From contig NZ_CP007509.1 in NCBI RefSeq assembly GCF_000661915.1, positions 1,984,001-2,048,000 of the forward strand: a stretch of 64,000 nucleotides of DNA. The letters run 5' to 3'. Position numbers and translations under genes: made by a program. The notes beneath the pieces are model-generated. The model was not told where the DNA came from. It ran no database searches and saw nothing but the letters and a program-made list of their open reading frames with translations. This document shows, piece by piece, positions 45,362 to 54,863 of the stretch (position 1 is the stretch's first letter; each line of letters opens with the position of its first letter). The DNA is from Stutzerimonas decontaminans. GTDB taxonomy: Bacteria > Pseudomonadota > Gammaproteobacteria > Pseudomonadales > Pseudomonadaceae.

Positions 45362-48300
45362 ATGGACAGCGCCGATTCCACTCCCACTCGCTATGCGGAA
45401 CTGCACTGCCTGAGCAACTTCTCGTTCCATCGCGGTGCATCCAGCGCGGCCGAGCTGTTCGAAAGGGCCCGTCAACTGAACTACGAGGCGCTTGCCATCA
45501 CCGACGAGTGCAGCCTGGCCGGCATCGTGCGGGCATGGCAGGCGTCGAAGGCGACCGGCGTTCGCCTGATCGTCGGCACCGAGGTAAGGCTAGTTGATGG
45601 CGCTCGGCTGGTGCTGCTGGCTCAGGATCTGGTCGGCTATCAGCGGATCTGCGCGCTTATCACCCAGGCACGACGGCGTGCCAGGAAGGGCAGCTACGTG
45701 CTTTACCGCTCCGACTTCGACAGCGGGACCGAGGGGATGCTTGCGCTCTGGGTCCCGACCTCGGACAACGCTGACGAGCAAGGCAGGTGGCTGGAATCGA
45801 GCTTTGCCGACCGCTGTTGGATTGCGGTGGAGCTGCATCGTGAGTGCGACGATGAGCGCAAGCGGTCGGATCTCATCGCATTGGGTGAGCGGCTTGGGAT
45901 GCCCCTCGTGGCCTCGGGCGATGTGCACATGCATGTGAGGGGACGACGGGCGCTGCAGGACACCGTGACCGCGATCCGGCATCACTGCGCGGTTGCCGAC
46001 GCCGGTGCCTATCTGTTCCAGAACGGCGAACGCCACCTTCGTACGCTGCAGGCGCTGGCCGATCTCTATCCGCCAGGGTTGCTACACGAGTCGGTCCGGA
46101 TCGCAGCGCGTTGCACCTTCGACCTGGGCCAGCTGCGCTACGAGTACCCGCACGAGGTCGTACCCCCAGGACGATCGGCCTCCGAATGGCTGAGGCAACT
46201 AACGTTCGAAGGGGCCAACTGGCGCTGGCCGGACGGGATCCCGGACAAGGCCCTGGCGCAACTCGAGGCGGAACTCGGACTGATCGAGGACCTGCAGTAC
46301 GAGAGCTACTTCCTGACGGTCCAAGACATCGTCCGCTTCGCCCGAAGTAGGGCCATCCTGTGCCAGGGCAGGGGATCGGCTGCCAACTCGGCCGTGTGCT
46401 TTGCACTGGGCATCACCGAGCTGGACCCGACCCGTATGAGCATGCTGTTCGAGCGATTCATTTCCAAGGAGCGCAACGAGCCGCCGGATATCGACGTGGA
46501 CTTCGAGCACGAGCGGCGCGAGGAGGTGATCCAGTACATCTTCGACCGCTACGGGCGCGAGCGGGCGGCCCTGACGGCGGTGGCCAGCACCTACCATTTC
46601 GCCGGCGCGATTCGGGACGTGGGCAAGGCCCTTGGCCTGCCACCCGAACACGTCGACGCGCTGGCCAGGTGCTGTAGTAGCTGGAGCGACCACATGCCAT
46701 CGCCACAACGGCTTGCCGAAGCCGGATTCGATTCGCAGAACCCGACGCTGCACCGGGTGCTGGTGCTGACCTCGCAGCTGGTCGGCTTTCCGCGGCATCT
46801 GTCGCAGCATCCGGGTGGCTTCGTAATATCGGAGCATCCGCTGTCCACGCTCGTGCCGGTGGAAAACGCGGCCATGAAGGACCGGACCATCATCCAGTGG
46901 GACAAGGACGATATCGATGCGCTTGGGCTGATGAAGGTCGATGTCCTGGCATTGGGCATGCTGAGTGCGATCAGGCGCTGCCTGGACCTGCTGCGCACCA
47001 ACGACAGGCGCGACCTGACGTTGGCCACCATCCCGGCCGAGGACCCGCAGACCTACGCGATGATCAGCCGTGCCGACACACTCGGCGTGTTCCAGATCGA
47101 GTCCCGGGCCCAGATGGCCATGCTGCCCAGGCTCAAGCCCAAGACCTTCTATGACCTGGTGATCGAGGTTGCCATCGTTCGGCCAGGGCCGATCGTCGGG
47201 CAGATGGTCCATCCCTACCTGCGCCGGCGCAATGGCGAGGAGGAGGTGAGCTACCCGAGCGAGGAGCTGCGCGAGGTCTTCGAGCGAACGCTGGGGGTGC
47301 CATTGTTCCAGGAGCAGGTCATGCGCCTGGCCATCGTCGCGGCCGGCTATACCGCCGGCGAGGCCGACCAGCTTCGCCGCTCGATGGCCGCCTGGAAACG
47401 CCACGGTGGGCTCGAGCCCCACCAGCAGCGGCTGAAACAGGGCATGCTCGAGCGCGGCTACGACGAGGCCTTCGCAGAACGCATCTTCGAGCAGATCAAA
47501 GGCTTTGGCAGCTATGGTTTTCCCGAATCTCACGCCGCGAGTTTTGCACTTCTGACCTATGCCAGCTGCTGGCTCAAATGCCACGAGCCGTCGGCGTACG
47601 CCTGTGCATTGATCAACAGCTGGCCCATGGGCTTCTATTCGCCCGACCAGGTGCTGCAGGATGCGCGCCGGCATGGCATCGAGGTGCGGCCCGTGGACAT
47701 TACCCGCAGCGACTGGGACTGCACGCTCGAAGAACCTCAGCAAGCGTTACCGGCAATTCGCCTGGGGCTGCGGATGGTGCGCGGGCTCTCGGAGCCGGTC
47801 GGACGCCGCATCGAAGCCGAGCGCAACAGCGCCCCATTTCGCCACGTTGGCGACCTGTGCCTTCGCGCGGGGCTCGATACCAAGGCTCGCGAACTGCTGG
47901 CCGAGGCCAATGCACTCAGTGCGCTGGCAGGGCATCGGCATCAGGCACGCTGGGACATCGCCGGTGTCCAGGCACCGCTACCGCTGTTCGAATGCGCCGA
48001 GACGGACCGGCCGATCGCGCTGCCTGCACCCACGCTGGTCGAGGACATGCACGCCGACTATGCGCGCACCGGCACGACACTGGGCCCACACCCCCTGTCG
48101 CTGCTGCGCGCCACGCTGAGGTCGATGCGGGCTCGCAGCTCCAGGGACCTAGCCGAGTCGGTCCATGGCCAGTTCATTACCGTGATCGGCATCGTGACCG
48201 GCCGGCAGCGTCCGTCGACGGCGTCGGGTGTCACCTTCGTCACGCTGGAGGACGAGTACGGTATGGTCAACGTCGTGGTCTGGCGGGATCTGGCCGAGCG

Positions 48301-48451
48301 CTACCGGCCAGCGCTGATGCAGTCTCGGCTGCTGCAGGTCAAGGGCAAGCTCGAGGACCAGGCCGGTGTGAGGCACCTGATCGCCGGACACCTTCAGGAC
48401 CGAAGCGATCTGCTCGATGGGCTGGATGTGCGCAGCCGCGATTTTCATTGA
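45362..48451 (+). CDS. dnaE2: Error-prone DNA polymerase DnaE2
   Basis: The 1029-residue product has an N-terminal PHP domain ([31 protein letters not shown]). The C-family polymerase core includes [19 protein letters not shown] and [19 protein letters not shown], with catalytic aspartates, and [12 protein letters not shown]-terminal OB-fold follows ([13 protein letters not shown]). DnaE2 carries out SOS mutagenesis, normally with ImuA and ImuB, which are absent here. The ATG at 45362 was chosen because an in-frame ATG at 45335 lies inside the LexA box. The gene seems intact. Confidence 0.92.
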   Translation: MDSADSTPTRYAELHCLSNFSFHRGASSAAELFERARQLNYEALAITDECSLAGIVRAWQASKATGVRLIVGTEVRLVDGARLVLLAQDLVGYQRICALITQARRRARKGSYVLYRSDFDSGTEGMLALWVPTSDNADEQGRWLESSFADRCWIAVELHRECDDERKRSDLIALGERLGMPLVASGDVHMHVRGRRALQDTVTAIRHHCAVADAGAYLFQNGERHLRTLQALADLYPPGLLHESVRIAARCTFDLGQLRYEYPHEVVPPGRSASEWLRQLTFEGANWRWPDGIPDKALAQLEAELGLIEDLQYESYFLTVQDIVRFARSRAILCQGRGSAANSAVCFALGITELDPTRMSMLFERFISKERNEPPDIDVDFEHERREEVIQYIFDRYGRERAALTAVASTYHFAGAIRDVGKALGLPPEHVDALARCCSSWSDHMPSPQRLAEAGFDSQNPTLHRVLVLTSQLVGFPRHLSQHPGGFVISEHPLSTLVPVENAAMKDRTIIQWDKDDIDALGLMKVDVLALGMLSAIRRCLDLLRTNDRRDLTLATIPAEDPQTYAMISRADTLGVFQIESRAQMAMLPRLKPKTFYDLVIEVAIVRPGPIVGQMVHPYLRRRNGEEEVSYPSEELREVFERTLGVPLFQEQVMRLAIVAAGYTAGEADQLRRSMAAWKRHGGLEPHQQRLKQGMLERGYDEAFAERIFEQIKGFGSYGFPESHAASFALLTYASCWLKCHEPSAYACALINSWPMGFYSPDQVLQDARRHGIEVRPVDITRSDWDCTLEEPQQALPAIRLGLRMVRGLSEPVGRRIEAERNSAPFRHVGDLCLRAGLDTKARELLAEANALSALAGHRHQARWDIAGVQAPLPLFECAETDRPIALPAPTLVEDMHADYARTGTTLGPHPLSLLRATLRSMRARSSRDLAESVHGQFITVIGIVTGRQRPSTASGVTFVTLEDEYGMVNVVVWRDLAERYRPALMQSRLLQVKGKLEDQAGVRHLIAGHLQDRSDLLDGLDVRSRDFH

Positions 48452-48763
48452 CTCAATTGACCGTTCGGAAGGGAATCGGGACCTTGTGGTGGCGGTGATC
48501 CGGCTTATTCGAACCGAGAGTCAAGACGCGCCGCCCGTGTGATAAGCAGCAAAACGTCTTAAAAAGCGGTTGACACCAACAATTATGCACATTCCGGCCT
48601 GCAGGGGATCACTAGCTGCGAGAGAGTCCTTCGGCAAATGGACGAAACAGCGTAAGTGATTGATTTAAAAGAGCTATGAAAGGCTGCGCAAAATCTCGCC
48701 GATCCGTTTCCAGTCCGCACCAGGCGGGCGTTTGCGGCAAGAATCCAAGATATGTTCACAGCT

Positions 48764-48786
48764 TTATCCACAGCTTCTGTGGATAA
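48764..48786. repeat. Inverted pair of perfect DnaA boxes
   Basis: TTATCCACA and TGTGGATAA are separated by five bases (GCTTC). Both match the strict DnaA-box consensus. They lie in a 473-base gap (48452-48924) without a convincing gene, between dnaE2 and endA. The same bases could form a short hairpin. Confidence 0.65.
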
Positions 48787-48924
48787 GGAACTAAATCCTA
48801 GAGTCGGCGCGGCTTTGCGGCGGCCAGCTCGGTTAGCCGGCCAGCTTATTCCCGATTCGTTACCGTTTGCAGGGGGCTCCTGGCGTTCGTCTCCGTATCG
48901 CTGGTTTATGTTGGCAAAGAAAAC

Positions 48925-49614
48925 TCAACGGCATCTGGCCAGCTCCACGGACCCGACAAAAGCGTTTCCATGTCCCATCACGCATGCGATTCGCTGGTTG
49001 CGCGCGTGCTCCCACGGCTGCGGTGGATAGGTCTTGCTCCAGGCGTCGAACAGCTGTCGATCCTGCTTGGACAGTCGCAGCTTGTAACGATCAGCCATGT
49101 AGAAATAGGTGCGCGCAATCATGCCGCGTATCGGTTGGCGCGGCATTGCCTTGCGAGCCTTGAAGTCGACGACCATCGAGCAAGCGCCGTATTGAGTCGG
49201 CTTGTGCGGCAGCCAGGCAAAGCTGTAGTTGCTCCGGTCACCATTGATCTCGCCGATACTGGGCACCAGGTTGTGCAGGTCGGCCTCGGCCCGGCGATAG
49301 GTTGCGTCCTTTTTCGCACAGTTGGCGCGACCACCGTTCTGCCAGCACTGGCGCTGATGGCCGATCACCCATGCGGGCACGATATGCTCCCACTCGATAC
49401 GGGCTGCACGTTGCGGGTTCTTGCGCGGCACGTACCCGCAGCTTGCCAGGTCCACCCGGTTCCCCGAATAGCGACAGCCGCAATAGAACTCAACGGAATG
49501 GGAGGCATACAGCTTCCACGCTGCCTTCTTGGCTTCGGCGAAGGTCCGTGGCGCGGCGGCCTGGGCACTTGAGACGAGGAAAACCAGCAGAAGGGGGACA
49601 AGCAAACGAGCCAT
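48925..49614 (-). CDS. Secreted EndA-type endonuclease I
   Basis: The 229-residue product has a signal peptide (MARLLVPLLLVFLVSSAQA) and the endonuclease I pattern. This comprises FYCGCRYSG, the beta-beta-alpha-metal motif RIEWEHIVPAWVIG with the catalytic His, CAKKDATYRRAEADLHNLVP, and MVVDFKARKAMPRQPIRG. It cleaves double-stranded DNA in the periplasm or outside. A LexA box 28 bases before the ATG places it under SOS control, unusual for a secreted nuclease. The start at MARLLVP was preferred to 49629. Confidence 0.9.
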   Translation of the reverse strand: MARLLVPLLLVFLVSSAQAAAPRTFAEAKKAAWKLYASHSVEFYCGCRYSGNRVDLASCGYVPRKNPQRAARIEWEHIVPAWVIGHQRQCWQNGGRANCAKKDATYRRAEADLHNLVPSIGEINGDRSNYSFAWLPHKPTQYGACSMVVDFKARKAMPRQPIRGMIARTYFYMADRYKLRLSKQDRQLFDAWSKTYPPQPWEHARNQRIACVMGHGNAFVGSVELARCR

Positions 49615-49641
49615 TAGTGAATACGGCACCTATCCATGTGT

Positions 49642-49657
49642 CTGTACGAATATACAG
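49642..49657 (-). promoter_or_regulatory. LexA (SOS) box of the nuclease gene
   Basis: CTGTACGAATATACAG has the CTGT-N8-ACAG form, in the promoter position of the minus-strand nuclease gene. Confidence 0.85.
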
Positions 49658-49787
49658 TATGGAAAGGCGCTCCGGCCACATCCGCATTACGCCTTTGATA
49701 TCGAAGCCAAGTCTGGAGCGACTGCCGTTCGCCATTGGGCCGCGGTCCGGCGCATTCACGTCGCTGCGGGAAGCCGGGCCCATCCGA

Positions 49788-49925
49788 GGCGAGGACCTCC
49801 GCTAGGGTCTCAGCAAGGGGCTGGCGACTGAAAGGCTTTGCCAATACTCGATATCGGGACTCAGGTGAAAGCCGCGTCGTAAAACCGGTGGCGAGGAGGA
49901 TGTGGATCTTCGGATAGAGGCGATG
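49788..49925 (-). pseudogene. Fragment of a response-regulator receiver domain
   Basis: The minus-strand frame reads YPKIHILLATGFTTRL and RVLAKPFSRQPLAETLAEVL, which fits the last third of a CheY-like receiver (conserved Thr/Ser region and the KPF lysine). The phosphoacceptor half is missing on the upstream side. It is a leftover of a hybrid kinase or FixJ-type gene. Confidence 0.5.
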
Positions 49926-49959
49926 CACTTCGTCCGCCAGCCCAACCCCGTCAAGTCTG

Positions 49960-50160
49960 GCGCCACAGGCTGCACCTGTTCCTTGCCCTGGAATGGCTAT
50001 GCGCCGGACGCAACGTCACGGATATCGCGCTGGATCTGGGCTACGCCTCGACGTCGGCGTCCACTTACATGTTCCGCCAGGAGATGGGCTGCCCACCCAC
50101 GGCCTGGCGAAGGCGTGAAGGGGGCGCTAGCGGGGTAGCGACGGCAAGCGCAGAGGCCGA
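49960..50160 (+). pseudogene. Fragment of an AraC-family regulator
   Basis: A plus-strand frame reads PRQVWRHRLHLFLALEWL, VTDIALDLGYASTSASTYMFRQEMG, CPPTAWRRRE, the second helix-turn-helix of an AraC-type C-terminal domain. The rest of the domain and the sensor part are missing. It adjoins the receiver fragment, so 49.66-50.16 kb is gene debris. Confidence 0.6.
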
Positions 50161-50166
50161 CCTTGG

Positions 50167-50514
50167 TCAGAGCCCGAATACGTTGACGTAGAAGTCGCCG
50201 TCGTCGGTCTTTTCAACCGTGTAGGTGATAGGCGCCTCGTGGGTACCACCCGGACCGGAGACCTCCAGGTTTGCCGCGCATTCGAACGCGCCGGTCTTCT
50301 CGTTTTCGTCGGTGGTTCGGATCGCAATGACTTTCCATTTGATCAACTGTGCCGCTTCGGCCCCCATTTGCTTGGCAAATTCCCGATCGGCAATGCTCGA
50401 GACGAGATCTTTCGTCTCCTGGTCTCCACAGCCAGGGACACCCGAACCGCAGCCACTCAGAGTGGTGATCGCCGTTATCAATGAGGCAGACGCCAGCGTG
50501 TGCTTGAAAGCCAT
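50167..50514 (-). CDS. Small lipoprotein of unknown function
   Basis: The 115-residue product has a lipoprotein signal (ASLITAITTLSGC, lipobox LSGC) and a mature acidic domain with KWKVIAIRTTDENEKTGAFECAANL. A second Cys pair (GVPGCGDQ and FECAAN) could form a disulfide. The family was not recognised with certainty. It lies between gene debris and a minus-strand membrane protein and is probably expressed with it. The start at MAFKHTL follows GGGGGTAAA. Confidence 0.7.
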   Translation of the reverse strand: MAFKHTLASASLITAITTLSGCGSGVPGCGDQETKDLVSSIADREFAKQMGAEAAQLIKWKVIAIRTTDENEKTGAFECAANLEVSGPGGTHEAPITYTVEKTDDGDFYVNVFGL

Positions 50515-50560
50515 TTTTACCCCCTGTGAGTATGCGTACTCGTTCCTTGAAGCGTTTGGC

Positions 50561-51040
50561 TTAACGAACGGACGAAAGCGCAGCAAAGCAATCGTCGAAA
50601 GTCTGCTTGTCAGGAAACATGCTGCTTGGCATATCGATCGTGCCAGCCAGATGGTTCAGCCGGATGATCTTCTGTCCGAAAACATCGATCAGGCTGACGT
50701 CATGAATATCGCTCGTTCTGACTTCCAGAACCTTGGACGAGAAGATGCTGCCAGGAATCCTCACTCTGCCGTCGCCGATCGAAACACTGCGGCCCGTGGC
50801 AAACATGGCATAGACGAGCATGGCAAGTGCCACCAGGCTCATTCCCATGCCGAGAAAGCCCACAAGTTTGATGACCTGGTTTATATCCAGGCCCATGCTG
50901 TTGAACAGACGAATGAGAACTCTGGGTCCACTGGCATGGTGGGAACCGAGCGCGGCAAATGAACTCAGCAGGGCGAAAACGAGGGTAATCAAGAACATCT
51001 TGATCATGTTGGGGCGATAAGCGAACGTCTTGCGCGTCAT
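50561..51040 (-). CDS. Membrane protein of unknown function, PH-like
   Basis: The 159-residue product has two membrane helices (FLITLVFALLSSFAALGS and LVGFLGMGMSLVALAMLVYAMFATG). A C-terminal soluble domain of about 75 residues follows, with alternating strands (SVSIGDGRVRIPGSIFSSKVLEVRTSDI) that resembles small bacterial PH-like domains. No known partner was recognised. It ends 47 bases before the lipoprotein gene on the same strand. Confidence 0.65.
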   Translation of the reverse strand: MTRKTFAYRPNMIKMFLITLVFALLSSFAALGSHHASGPRVLIRLFNSMGLDINQVIKLVGFLGMGMSLVALAMLVYAMFATGRSVSIGDGRVRIPGSIFSSKVLEVRTSDIHDVSLIDVFGQKIIRLNHLAGTIDMPSSMFPDKQTFDDCFAALSSVR

Positions 51041-51174
51041 GGTTCGGTTCTTCCTTGAAAGTGCGTCACGAGCGCGCCGCTCGTTCCGAATGACATTGAT
51101 GATATCATGAGGCCATCATCTATCGCCAGGCGACCCCGACTTGGCCGCCAGTCACATGCATAGGGAAGCACCGG

Positions 51175-51573
51175 ATGAACTCCGCCATGGTCAAGATGGT
51201 GTTCGCGATCTCCGTGACCGCAACTGCGACACAGGCCGCTCGTGGCTCCGAATATTCGCCAGCCTACGAGTCGTGTATGGAAGCCTCGGGCGGTGTCACC
51301 GTGCAGATGCTCGACTGCAACGCTGCCGAACATGCGCAGCAGGATGCCCGGCTCAATCACTTTTACGGCATCGCCAGGCGCCAGCTGGACCCATCGCAGC
51401 GCGACCTCCTGATTGCAGCCCAGCGCGCCTGGATTGTGTTTCGTGACAACGATTGCAATCTGATGGGCGGATTGACCGGAGGCACGATGGACAGCCTGAA
51501 CGCTTCGGGCTGTTACCTGGAGCGGACACGCTCACGCGCCGACGACCTTCAATGGTTGGTCGAGAGCAACTGA
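51175..51573 (+). CDS. LprI/DUF1311-type secreted protein
   Basis: The 132-residue product has a weak signal sequence (to about QAARG) and the LprI/DUF1311 pattern. Cys residues occur in YESCMEASGGVTVQMLDCNA, followed by LNHFYGIARRQLDPSQRDLLIAAQRAWIVFRDNDC and a closing Cys in ASGCYLERT. Some relatives inhibit lysozyme. It is divergent from the membrane protein gene across a short AT-rich gap with the palindromic string TGATGATATCATGA. A more specific function cannot be read. Confidence 0.75.
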   Translation: MNSAMVKMVFAISVTATATQAARGSEYSPAYESCMEASGGVTVQMLDCNAAEHAQQDARLNHFYGIARRQLDPSQRDLLIAAQRAWIVFRDNDCNLMGGLTGGTMDSLNASGCYLERTRSRADDLQWLVESN

Positions 51574-51716
51574 GCGACCGCTTGGTACCGCGGCAGTCCG
51601 GTCGCTCAACAGACTCCTGGTACTCATCGTCGGCGCGCAGGAAGGTAACGGACGAGCAGCCCCACAGCCGAACGACACCACGCGGCTGACGTCGCGCGTC
51701 AGATAGCTTCCGGAGC

Positions 51717-52017
51717 CCCTTTGCGTTCGCTCACGCGAAAGGGTGGGCGGCGGAAGGCCTTATGCTCCAAGAGGGAGGACGCTCCCAGCCCCAGGGTCGC
51801 CCTGGCATGTCTGACAGCTATTTTTTCCGAGAGAGACCTTTAAGCTCATGGGCGCGGCATCGTGCCGGACGCTAGCCAACCAAAGTGGGCTCGGATTCTC
51901 TCGCGCCGTGCGAGTCCGCCACCACGTTAACGCAATCCCTCATGATTGGCGTGGAGTAGTACGGCTTCATGACGCATGCCTGGCTGGAAAAAACGGCCAG
52001 CCCCCTAGGGGAGCCGA
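51717..52017 (+). other. Hairpin-rich leader of the ABC exporter gene, no gene seen
   Basis: The gap 51574-52053 holds a CCCTTT...AAAGGG hairpin at ~51717-51743, GGGAG-GACG-CTCCC at 51773-51786, CCAGGG-TCG-CCCTGG at 51791-51805 and a CCCCTAGGGG palindrome near 52005. A 22-codon frame MSDSYFFRERPLSSW starts at about 51807. These could make a regulatory leader. No known riboswitch was matched. Confidence 0.35.
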
Positions 52018-52053
52018 ACCATGTCGCCCGATCTCCCCACGGCCTGGTAGCCA

Positions 52054-53802
52054 ATGACGCAAGCGCTGCAGCAATACCGCCGAGCCCTAACCCTGGCCCG
52101 TACCTACTACCCGAAGGCCTTTACCTACTTCGCGATCGCCTCTGCGATCCTGCTGGCGTTGGCGCTACTGAACGCCACCGTTCCGGTCCTGCTTCGCGAG
52201 GCAACCAACCGACTCGCCGCAGGCGATGCCATGAGCGTTATCCTGGTCACGGCGGCAGCCTATGCACTGTGCTGGACCGGCGCGCAGGTGCTGGAGTGGA
52301 CCAAGAACATCCTCTCGGCCGCGGTGCTGGTGCGCTGCGATGCAGCGTTCTACCGCGCGTTCTTCGATCACCTGCTCAAGGTGCCACAGGCCGAGCTGCG
52401 CAAGCTCGACCAAGGCGTGCTGGTCGCCGATGCGCAGCGTTCCAAGGGTGCCTTCAGTGCGCTGACCAGCACGCTGTTCTGGATCGTGCTGCCCACACTG
52501 ATCGAGCTGCTGTTCGTATTCGCGGTGCTCGCCACGTTGATCAGCGTCGCTTTCGCTGCGTTCTTCATTTCAGCCATCGTCGGGCTGGTTGGGCTTTCCG
52601 TGCTGCTGTCACGCAAGGCCAAGGGCATCCACCAGCGCATCATGGAATCGAACAACGGGGTGATGTCGCATTTCACCGAGCGGATGCGCCTGGTCGAGGA
52701 GATCAAGCTCAACAATGCCCAGCCGCTGGAGCAGCAGCGCTTCGGCACAAAGGTGGGCGGCTTCATCGACAGCGTCACCGTGGGCAACCTGCGCATCGGC
52801 CTGCTCATGCTGCTGCAGGTCACCCTCGTTGGTGCGTTGCTCCTGGCCTCGACGCTCTACGTCGTCGGTGAGGTCGCGAAGGGCACCTACACCGTCGGTG
52901 ACTTCGTCATGATCAACGGCTACGTCATGCAGCTCACGATGCGCCTGGCGCTGCTGGCGAGCGTACTGATCGAACTGCGCAACCAACTGGTCCTGCTGGG
53001 CAGGGGCTTTCATTACCTGGACCTGGAAGCCGAGCCCCAAGGTCATAGGACCCCCGACATCGACGCCGAAGTCCTATTCGAGCTTGTGGGGGTGACCTAT
53101 CGCGCCGAAGGCCGGACGATCCTCAGCAAGGTCGACCTGCAGATACGCCAGGGCCATACCTATGCGATCACCGGCCCTTCGGGCGCCGGCAAGACGACGC
53201 TGCTGCGCCTGCTGGTTGGACTGATCAAGCCGGAGGAGGGCACGGTCAGGGCGTTCGGCACGGACACAAGAAGCCTAGATCGCACTGCGTTGCTCGACGC
53301 CGTCTCGGTCGTTACCCAGCACCCGCTTCTCATCGCCGGCAGCGTGGCTGAAAACGTCCGCTACGGCGCGAAGGGAAACCTGAGCGACGACCGGCTCGAC
53401 AGCCTACTCGGCCAGCTCGGACTCGACGCCCATGCCAGCGACACCCCGACCACGGACAGACACGTGGGGTTCGATGCCGCGGCCGTGTCGGGCGGCGAGA
53501 AGCAGCGCATCGCGATCGCCCGGGCGTTGGCGCGGGGAACACCGACGATCCTCCTGGACGAGCCCACCTCGGCCCTGGATGTCGAGAGCGAGGAGCGCAC
53601 CATCGATGTGCTCAAGGCCAACGCCAGGACGCTGGTGCTGATCACCCATCGCCCGTCGGTCGCCGCCAAGGCCGACTACGTCATTCACCTTGACGGCGAC
53701 GGGACGGTGCGCATGAGTGCGCGGCCAAACTCGGCAAAAGCCCCGCAGCCGCAAACGCTACGGCAGTCGCAGGTTTCGGGCGCTAGGCTTGGACGTCGAT
53801 AA
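52054..53802 (+). CDS. ABC exporter, fused membrane and ATPase domains
   Basis: The 582-residue product has about six membrane helices in residues 20-310 and a C-terminal ATPase with Walker A (GPSGAGKTT), signature VSGGEKQR, Walker B (TILLDEPTSALD) and H-loop (LITHRPS). It is a half-transporter that should dimerise. There is no N-terminal C39 peptidase domain. No substrate gene or partner adjoins it, so the cargo is unknown. A strong terminator follows the gene. The fusion order (TMD-NBD) is of lipid, peptide or drug exporters. Confidence 0.85.
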   Translation: MTQALQQYRRALTLARTYYPKAFTYFAIASAILLALALLNATVPVLLREATNRLAAGDAMSVILVTAAAYALCWTGAQVLEWTKNILSAAVLVRCDAAFYRAFFDHLLKVPQAELRKLDQGVLVADAQRSKGAFSALTSTLFWIVLPTLIELLFVFAVLATLISVAFAAFFISAIVGLVGLSVLLSRKAKGIHQRIMESNNGVMSHFTERMRLVEEIKLNNAQPLEQQRFGTKVGGFIDSVTVGNLRIGLLMLLQVTLVGALLLASTLYVVGEVAKGTYTVGDFVMINGYVMQLTMRLALLASVLIELRNQLVLLGRGFHYLDLEAEPQGHRTPDIDAEVLFELVGVTYRAEGRTILSKVDLQIRQGHTYAITGPSGAGKTTLLRLLVGLIKPEEGTVRAFGTDTRSLDRTALLDAVSVVTQHPLLIAGSVAENVRYGAKGNLSDDRLDSLLGQLGLDAHASDTPTTDRHVGFDAAAVSGGEKQRIAIARALARGTPTILLDEPTSALDVESEERTIDVLKANARTLVLITHRPSVAAKADYVIHLDGDGTVRMSARPNSAKAPQPQTLRQSQVSGARLGRR

Positions 53803-53808
53803 GCACAA

Positions 53809-53832
53809 AGGCCGCCCTGAGTAGGGCGGCCT
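53809..53832. terminator. Bidirectional terminator
   Basis: Perfect 10-bp stem AGGCCGCCCT / AGGGCGGCCT with a 4-base loop, between the convergent ABC exporter and MBL-fold genes. Confidence 0.8.
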
Positions 53833-53842
53833 GGCGTTGCAC

Positions 53843-54739
53843 TTAGAACTTGACCACAGCCCCGTCTGCCGGGATGTCCACGCGGTCTTGAATACCCTGC
53901 TCGACGACGTAGGCTTTGAGCTCCTGGCGGGTTTGACTCATATGATTAATAGCGTTTAGGTGGGTCGCCACGATGCGGGCGTTGGGCACAGCCTGCGCTG
54001 CATGGGCGAGATCTTCCTTGCCCATGATGATGGCGCCCTCGTAACCGTTTACCAAGGCATAGCCGGCGTTAACGACGACTACTTCCGGCTTGTACCGCGC
54101 CAGCGCCTGGTCGACTTCGTCACGCCAAATGGTGTCGCCGATCAGGTACATGGTCTTCTGGCCCGGGGCCTGGAACACAACACCCATCGCTTCCCCGAGA
54201 AGAGCAGCAAGTTGTGCATTGGCGTACATCGTGTCGGTGCCGTGCTGCCCACCAGTCTTGCTCAGCGTGACCCCGCCGAACTCGGTCCCATCTTCAAGGA
54301 TGCGGACATCCTTGAAGCCTTGATCGCGGATGATCTTGGCATCCGACTCATTCTGTACGAATAGCGGCAGATCCTTGGGCAGCAGCTTCTGGGCAGCATC
54401 GTCCCAATGGTCGAGGTGGGTGTGTGTGACGATGATTGCGTCCACCCCAGCGAGGATCTCCTGGGTCGACATCGGCAGTTCGACCAGCGGGTTGCGCAGC
54501 TCGCTGCGATAGGTGCCTTCGAACCCAGGGTAAGCGCCTTTTTTCGCGAGCATCGGGTCCACGAGGAACGTGGTATCGGCGTAGCTGATCTTTACCGTGG
54601 CATTGCGGATCTGCTGCATCTGCACGGCGGCACCAGCCGAGGCGGACGAACTGGTATTGGTGCCATTGGCCCAGCTGGTGCCAGCGGTAAGGCCGAGCGC
54701 GAGAAACAGGGACATTGCGAGCGTGCGTTGAAACAGCAT
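53843..54739 (-). CDS. Secreted metallo-beta-lactamase-fold hydrolase
   Basis: The 298-residue product has a signal peptide (SLFLALGLTAGTSWA) and an MBL fold with the metal motif VTHTHLDHWDD, plus later ligands in GGQHGTDT, IGDTIWRDEV and ATHLNAINH. This is the UlaG/L-ascorbate-lactonase-like branch, which cleaves lactones or phosphoesters. It stands divergent to no obvious partner, between a terminator and a GlxA-type regulator on the same strand. The substrate is unknown. The start MLFQRTLAM was chosen for the signal peptide. Confidence 0.8.
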   Translation of the reverse strand: MLFQRTLAMSLFLALGLTAGTSWANGTNTSSSASAGAAVQMQQIRNATVKISYADTTFLVDPMLAKKGAYPGFEGTYRSELRNPLVELPMSTQEILAGVDAIIVTHTHLDHWDDAAQKLLPKDLPLFVQNESDAKIIRDQGFKDVRILEDGTEFGGVTLSKTGGQHGTDTMYANAQLAALLGEAMGVVFQAPGQKTMYLIGDTIWRDEVDQALARYKPEVVVVNAGYALVNGYEGAIIMGKEDLAHAAQAVPNARIVATHLNAINHMSQTRQELKAYVVEQGIQDRVDIPADGAVVKF

Positions 54740-54863
54740 GGGGCGACTCCAAAGGTGCTGTGGAAGGAGTACGCATTGTGGGCACCGGGCCTTGGGGGCG
54801 AAATCGGCCTGAAAGACAATCAACGATAGATTCAGGCCAAGCTGCATGGCAAATCCGCTGCGC

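Noticed and set aside
46199..47743. Minus-strand open frame of 514 codons
   Set aside because: It lies wholly antisense inside dnaE2, whose motifs are intact; composition is that of a GC-rich shadow frame.
47578..48498. Plus-strand frame of 306 codons within dnaE2
   Set aside because: Second frame of the same strand inside the polymerase gene.
51773..51805. Paired GC hairpins resembling a guanidine-II riboswitch
   Set aside because: The loops are GACG and TCG, not two ACGR tetraloops; spacing is also off.
51880..51925. tRNA-like string ending in CCACCA
   Set aside because: No T-loop at the right distance and no acceptor-stem partner could be found.
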